This document shows positions 11,965 through 14,224 of a stretch of DNA of 14,224 nt, piece by piece. The position numbers and the translations under genes were made by a program. Source of the stretch: an uncultured Bacilli bacterium (lineage in GTDB: Bacteria; Bacillota_I; Bacilli_A; RF39; UBA660); NCBI GenBank assembly GCA_934090595.1, contig CAKOJO010000028.1, positions 1-14,224 on the forward strand, in the 5' to 3' direction. The notes beneath the pieces were generated by a model. That model saw nothing but the letters and a program-made list of their open reading frames with translations, was not told the origin of the DNA and made no database searches. Numbering within the stretch: the first letter of the stretch is position 1; every line of letters begins with the position of its first letter.

Positions 11965-13293
11965 ATGAATAAAAAAGGTTTTACACTAGTAGAACTATTA
12001 GCAATAATAGTGATACTAGGAATACTTGCATCTATTTCAACCGCAGTAGTAGGTAATTATGTGAAAAAATCAAAACAAGATGCAACCAGAGTAACTGCTC
12101 AAAACATGATAAATACAGTTCTAGGAGACTTAGAAATAAATGATGAAATAACTACAAAAACATATGACTTTTTAGGAGTAGACTCTAATCTATTAGAAAA
12201 GAAATTAAAAACAAGTGCTTGGGACAATGATATAATGGAAGCAAAAGTAATCTATAATAATGGTAGAATTGGAGTATGCATAAGAGACTCAAAGAATAAT
12301 GGTATAAAAGGTACTGCAGACCAAGTCAAAGAACAATCTAAAGACTTACAATATAAAGATATAGATTGTACTAGTATACCATTAGATGATAATACAAATC
12401 CAAGCAATCCATCAAATCCATCAAATCCAAGCAATCCAACAGAACCAGAAAAATCAAAAACAGCAGTTACAGGAGTAGCTTCTGAAGTATTACCAACATT
12501 AGTGGGAGTAACTGAAAGTGGTATAGAAAAAGTTACTCATACAATTGATAGTACTCTACAAGTTAGTAGTAGTTTTGCAACAGAATATAGATATCGTGGA
12601 GGAAGTGTTGCAAACTATGTTACATTCAATAATGAAACATGGAGAATAATCGGAGTAATGCCAACTGATAATGGGAATGGTGTTGTTGAAAACAGAGTAA
12701 AACTAATAACAAATGAATCAGTGGCAGATAAAGCATGGGATACAAACAATTCAAATAATTGGGTAAATGCAACACTAAATACATATTTGAACGGTGATTA
12801 TTATAGTTCGTTAACATCAACAGCAAAAAATATGATAGGAACTGTTAAGTATTATCTTGGTGGATATAAAAACTCAACTATATCAACTGATGAAATGTGG
12901 CAATATGAAAGGAAGAGTAGCGGTAGTGCTTATTACAGAGGATCAAACCCAATAGCACAAAGTGATACGTCTAAAAAAATAGCAGTAATGTATGCGAGTG
13001 ATTATGGATATGCGGCATCAAAAAGTTGTAAACAAAAATTATATAATTATAGTAGCGATACTTCTTGTATTAACACTAATAATTGGCTAGATAAAAGGAA
13101 AAGAGAGTGGCTACTAGCACAAGGTTCATCAGATAGTCGCTATGCATTTTATACTGTTTCTTCTGGATATGTTGATTACCAAAATTACCTATATTCTGAT
13201 TGCTATACAAGGCCAACATTGTATTTGGTATCTAGTGTCAAAATAACAAGTGGTGATGGTACTTCAAGTAATCCATATAAATTGTCACTTTAA
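11965..13293 (+). CDS. Prepilin-type protein with C-terminal DUF6273-like domain
   Basis: A 442-residue surface protein with a class III prepilin signal. MNKKG precedes the cleavage point before FTLVELLAIIVILGIL, and Glu10 is the conserved glutamate at position 5 of the mature protein. A prepilin peptidase would cut after Gly5. The pilin-like part runs to about residue 140, followed by a linker of four Asn-Pro-Ser units and NPTEP (145-161). The C-terminal part (about 200-442) includes TWRIIGV (Trp226), KLITNES, a tryptophan-rich loop and TLNTYLNGDYYSSL, resembling DUF6273-type domains, and ends GDGTSSNPYKLSL. It is much longer than a major pilin, so a minor pilin or displayed adhesin is likelier. 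The start is ATG 11965 with AGGAGG 8 nt upstream. No pilus assembly genes lie in the window. Confidence 0.85.
   Translation: MNKKGFTLVELLAIIVILGILASISTAVVGNYVKKSKQDATRVTAQNMINTVLGDLEINDEITTKTYDFLGVDSNLLEKKLKTSAWDNDIMEAKVIYNNGRIGVCIRDSKNNGIKGTADQVKEQSKDLQYKDIDCTSIPLDDNTNPSNPSNPSNPSNPTEPEKSKTAVTGVASEVLPTLVGVTESGIEKVTHTIDSTLQVSSSFATEYRYRGGSVANYVTFNNETWRIIGVMPTDNGNGVVENRVKLITNESVADKAWDTNNSNNWVNATLNTYLNGDYYSSLTSTAKNMIGTVKYYLGGYKNSTISTDEMWQYERKSSGSAYYRGSNPIAQSDTSKKIAVMYASDYGYAASKSCKQKLYNYSSDTSCINTNNWLDKRKREWLLAQGSSDSRYAFYTVSSGYVDYQNYLYSDCYTRPTLYLVSSVKITSGDGTSSNPYKLSL
12397..12447 (+). repeat. Asn-Pro-Ser codon repeat
   Basis: A 9-bp in-frame repeat encodes four Asn-Pro-Ser units and then Asn-Pro-Thr-Glu-Pro. 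The serine codon alternates between AGC and TCA, so the copies are not fully identical. It forms the flexible linker between the pilin part and the C-terminal domain and could change length by slippage. Confidence 0.85.
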
Positions 13294-13296
13294 TAT

Positions 13297-13321
13297 AAGC
13301 ATCGTTTTGATGCTTTTTTTT
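13297..13321 (+). terminator. Terminator after prepilin-like gene
   Basis: AAGCATC (13297-13303) pairs perfectly with GATGCTT (13309-13315) around a 5-nt loop, followed by a run of T to 13321. Confidence 0.88.
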
Positions 13322-13331
13322 GTAAATATTG

Positions 13332-13360
13332 TTTACTTTGTATATTAAAATGTTTATAAT
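13332..13360 (+). promoter_or_regulatory. Promoter of last gene
   Basis: TTTACT (13332-13337), a 17-bp spacer and a perfect TATAAT (13355-13360). The predicted start is near 13367, leaving a very short leader that contains the ribosome binding site. Confidence 0.65.
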
Positions 13361-13379
13361 ATATAACTGGTGAGTGAAA

Positions 13380-14165
13380 ATGATAAAAAAAACTAATACT
13401 TATGTATTAAATGGAAAAGAACTATCTAAAAAAGATTTAAAAAACTATTTAGTATTTGAACCAAATATGATCGAAGAAAATATTAAGAAAGTATTAAAAT
13501 ATGACAAAATAGAAAAAGCATTAGAAAATGAATGTTTTTATGATTTAGGTAATGCAATTATAGTTAATACCAAAGATGGTTATTGTTTATATGATTTAAA
13601 CGGTAAAAAATCATCTGATTATTATAATATACCAAGTGTAATAAGAAATGCATTTATGCCTCACATGCTTGGATTAATTGCTAATGGAATGAGTCTTTTT
13701 GAGGGTGAAAATGAATTAATAACAACTGATTCAAACTATGAAAAAGTAAAGAAGAATAATAAAGTTGGCTTTTTTAAAAATAATAAAAAAGTAATATCTC
13801 CATTATATGACGATGGACATTTTATAAATGGTACTTTTGTAATAAAAAATGGTCTTGATATATATATGTTTGATGAAGATGGAAAGAATCTTATATTAGA
13901 TAATAAGATAAGTGAAATATGCTCTAATATATCTAAGTACTTTAATCTAGACTTAAAAGGTAATGATTTAGAAACACTATATAAACTATTATCAATGAAA
14001 ATAATAAGTAAAAAAGAATTTTTATATGACTTAGAAAATAATAAAATAGTTATTGCTGATAAGGTAATAAAGAAATATAAACTATCTACTGATAAAATAG
14101 AAATAATAATAGATCGTACTAATAAAAAAGTAAAAACTAGAAAAAAAGGTGAGTTCTCAAAGTAA
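13380..14165 (+). CDS. Uncharacterised protein with WG-repeat-like segment
   Basis: A 261-residue protein with no signal peptide or membrane segment. The middle (about residues 50-175) holds beta-strand repeats resembling WG repeats: NTKDGYCLYDLNGK, NKVGFFKNNKKVISPLYDDG and NGLDIYMFDEDGKNL. Tryptophan is replaced by other hydrophobic residues, so the match is degenerate. WG repeats usually mediate protein contacts; no activity can be assigned. The C-terminus is very lysine-rich (about 190-261). The start is ATG 13380 with GGTGAG 5 nt upstream; the in-frame GTG at 13374 overlaps that site. The stop at 14163-14165 lies within short direct repeats, and the same frame is open again from there to the window edge, so the 3' end may be altered. 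Confidence 0.75.
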   Translation: MIKKTNTYVLNGKELSKKDLKNYLVFEPNMIEENIKKVLKYDKIEKALENECFYDLGNAIIVNTKDGYCLYDLNGKKSSDYYNIPSVIRNAFMPHMLGLIANGMSLFEGENELITTDSNYEKVKKNNKVGFFKNNKKVISPLYDDGHFINGTFVIKNGLDIYMFDEDGKNLILDNKISEICSNISKYFNLDLKGNDLETLYKLLSMKIISKKEFLYDLENNKIVIADKVIKKYKLSTDKIEIIIDRTNKKVKTRKKGEFSK

Positions 14166-14212
14166 AAACACGCGTTAAACTCAACTGATTCAAGTCTCAA
14201 AGTAAAAACACG
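14129..14212 (+). repeat. Short direct repeats at gene end
   Basis: AGTAAAAAC followed by TAG or ACG occurs three times, at 14129-14140, 14161-14172 and 14201-14212. The last two copies share a longer exact 18-bp unit, TCTCAAAGTAAAAACACG (14155-14172 and 14195-14212), offset by 40 bp. The first and third copies are 72 bp apart, a multiple of three, and both encode VKTRKK in the frame of the preceding gene. The window ends just afterwards, so whether the array continues is unknown. Confidence 0.6.
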
Positions 14213-14224
14213 AAAAAAAGTGTA

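Noticed and set aside
13736..14200. A 154-residue minus-strand frame opposite the last gene
   Set aside because: No ribosome binding site or promoter; the plus-strand gene has both, so this is a mirror frame.
14155..14212. Two 18-bp repeats with a 22-bp spacer, like the start of a CRISPR array
   Set aside because: Only two exact copies, short for a CRISPR repeat, one overlapping a coding region, and no cas genes in the window. A related third copy within the gene fits local duplication better.

Overview
The window is very AT-rich DNA from an endospore-forming member of the Bacillota, probably an uncultured, possibly gut-associated lineage. The evidence is a three-gene gerA-type germinant receptor operon, a Cse60-type sporulation protein, strong GGAGG-type ribosome binding sites and short intergenic regions. 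TGA is used as a stop (for example for the GerAA-like protein and the XRE regulator), so this is not a recoded mollicute. The exact lineage is inference. There are no rRNA or tRNA genes, insertion sequences or recognisable CRISPR array.

Positions 1-747 are mostly non-coding but not empty. Between 131 and 334 lies a compact cassette. Two near-identical inverted arms (131-154 and 310-334) sit at the predicted 5' ends of two convergent transcripts. The minus-strand transcript encodes a 20-residue hydrophobic peptide with a good ribosome binding site. The plus-strand transcript is a short non-coding RNA. The two meet at a 31-nt hairpin. This looks like a type I toxin-antitoxin locus of unfamiliar design and is the best candidate for something undescribed. 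A second possible small peptide (607-687) has a consensus promoter. A histidine-phosphatase-family gene follows.

Positions 1530-6159 hold plus-strand genes that are mostly single transcription units: Lon protease, a 206-residue protein I do not recognise, a cytoplasmic HExxH zinc-protease-like protein and a small multi-pass membrane protein. Several terminators overlap the stop codon of their own gene. In two places (4565-4598 and 11039-11086) the -35 box of the next promoter lies inside a terminator hairpin.

Positions 6156-9752 are the germinant receptor operon on the minus strand, in the order A-C-B with overlapping reading frames. Divergent from it is a plus-strand pair: a membrane-anchored thioredoxin-like protein and a TM2-domain protein. 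A minus-strand cse60 gene with a plausible sigma-E-like promoter follows.

Positions 10865-14224 contain a regulatory-looking intergenic region (three TGTAAA decamers, a palindrome and an orphan hairpin), a short single-stranded DNA-binding protein, an XRE-family regulator, a prepilin-type protein with an Asn-Pro-Ser linker and a large C-terminal domain, and a protein with WG-repeat-like sequence whose 3' end runs into short direct repeats at the window edge.
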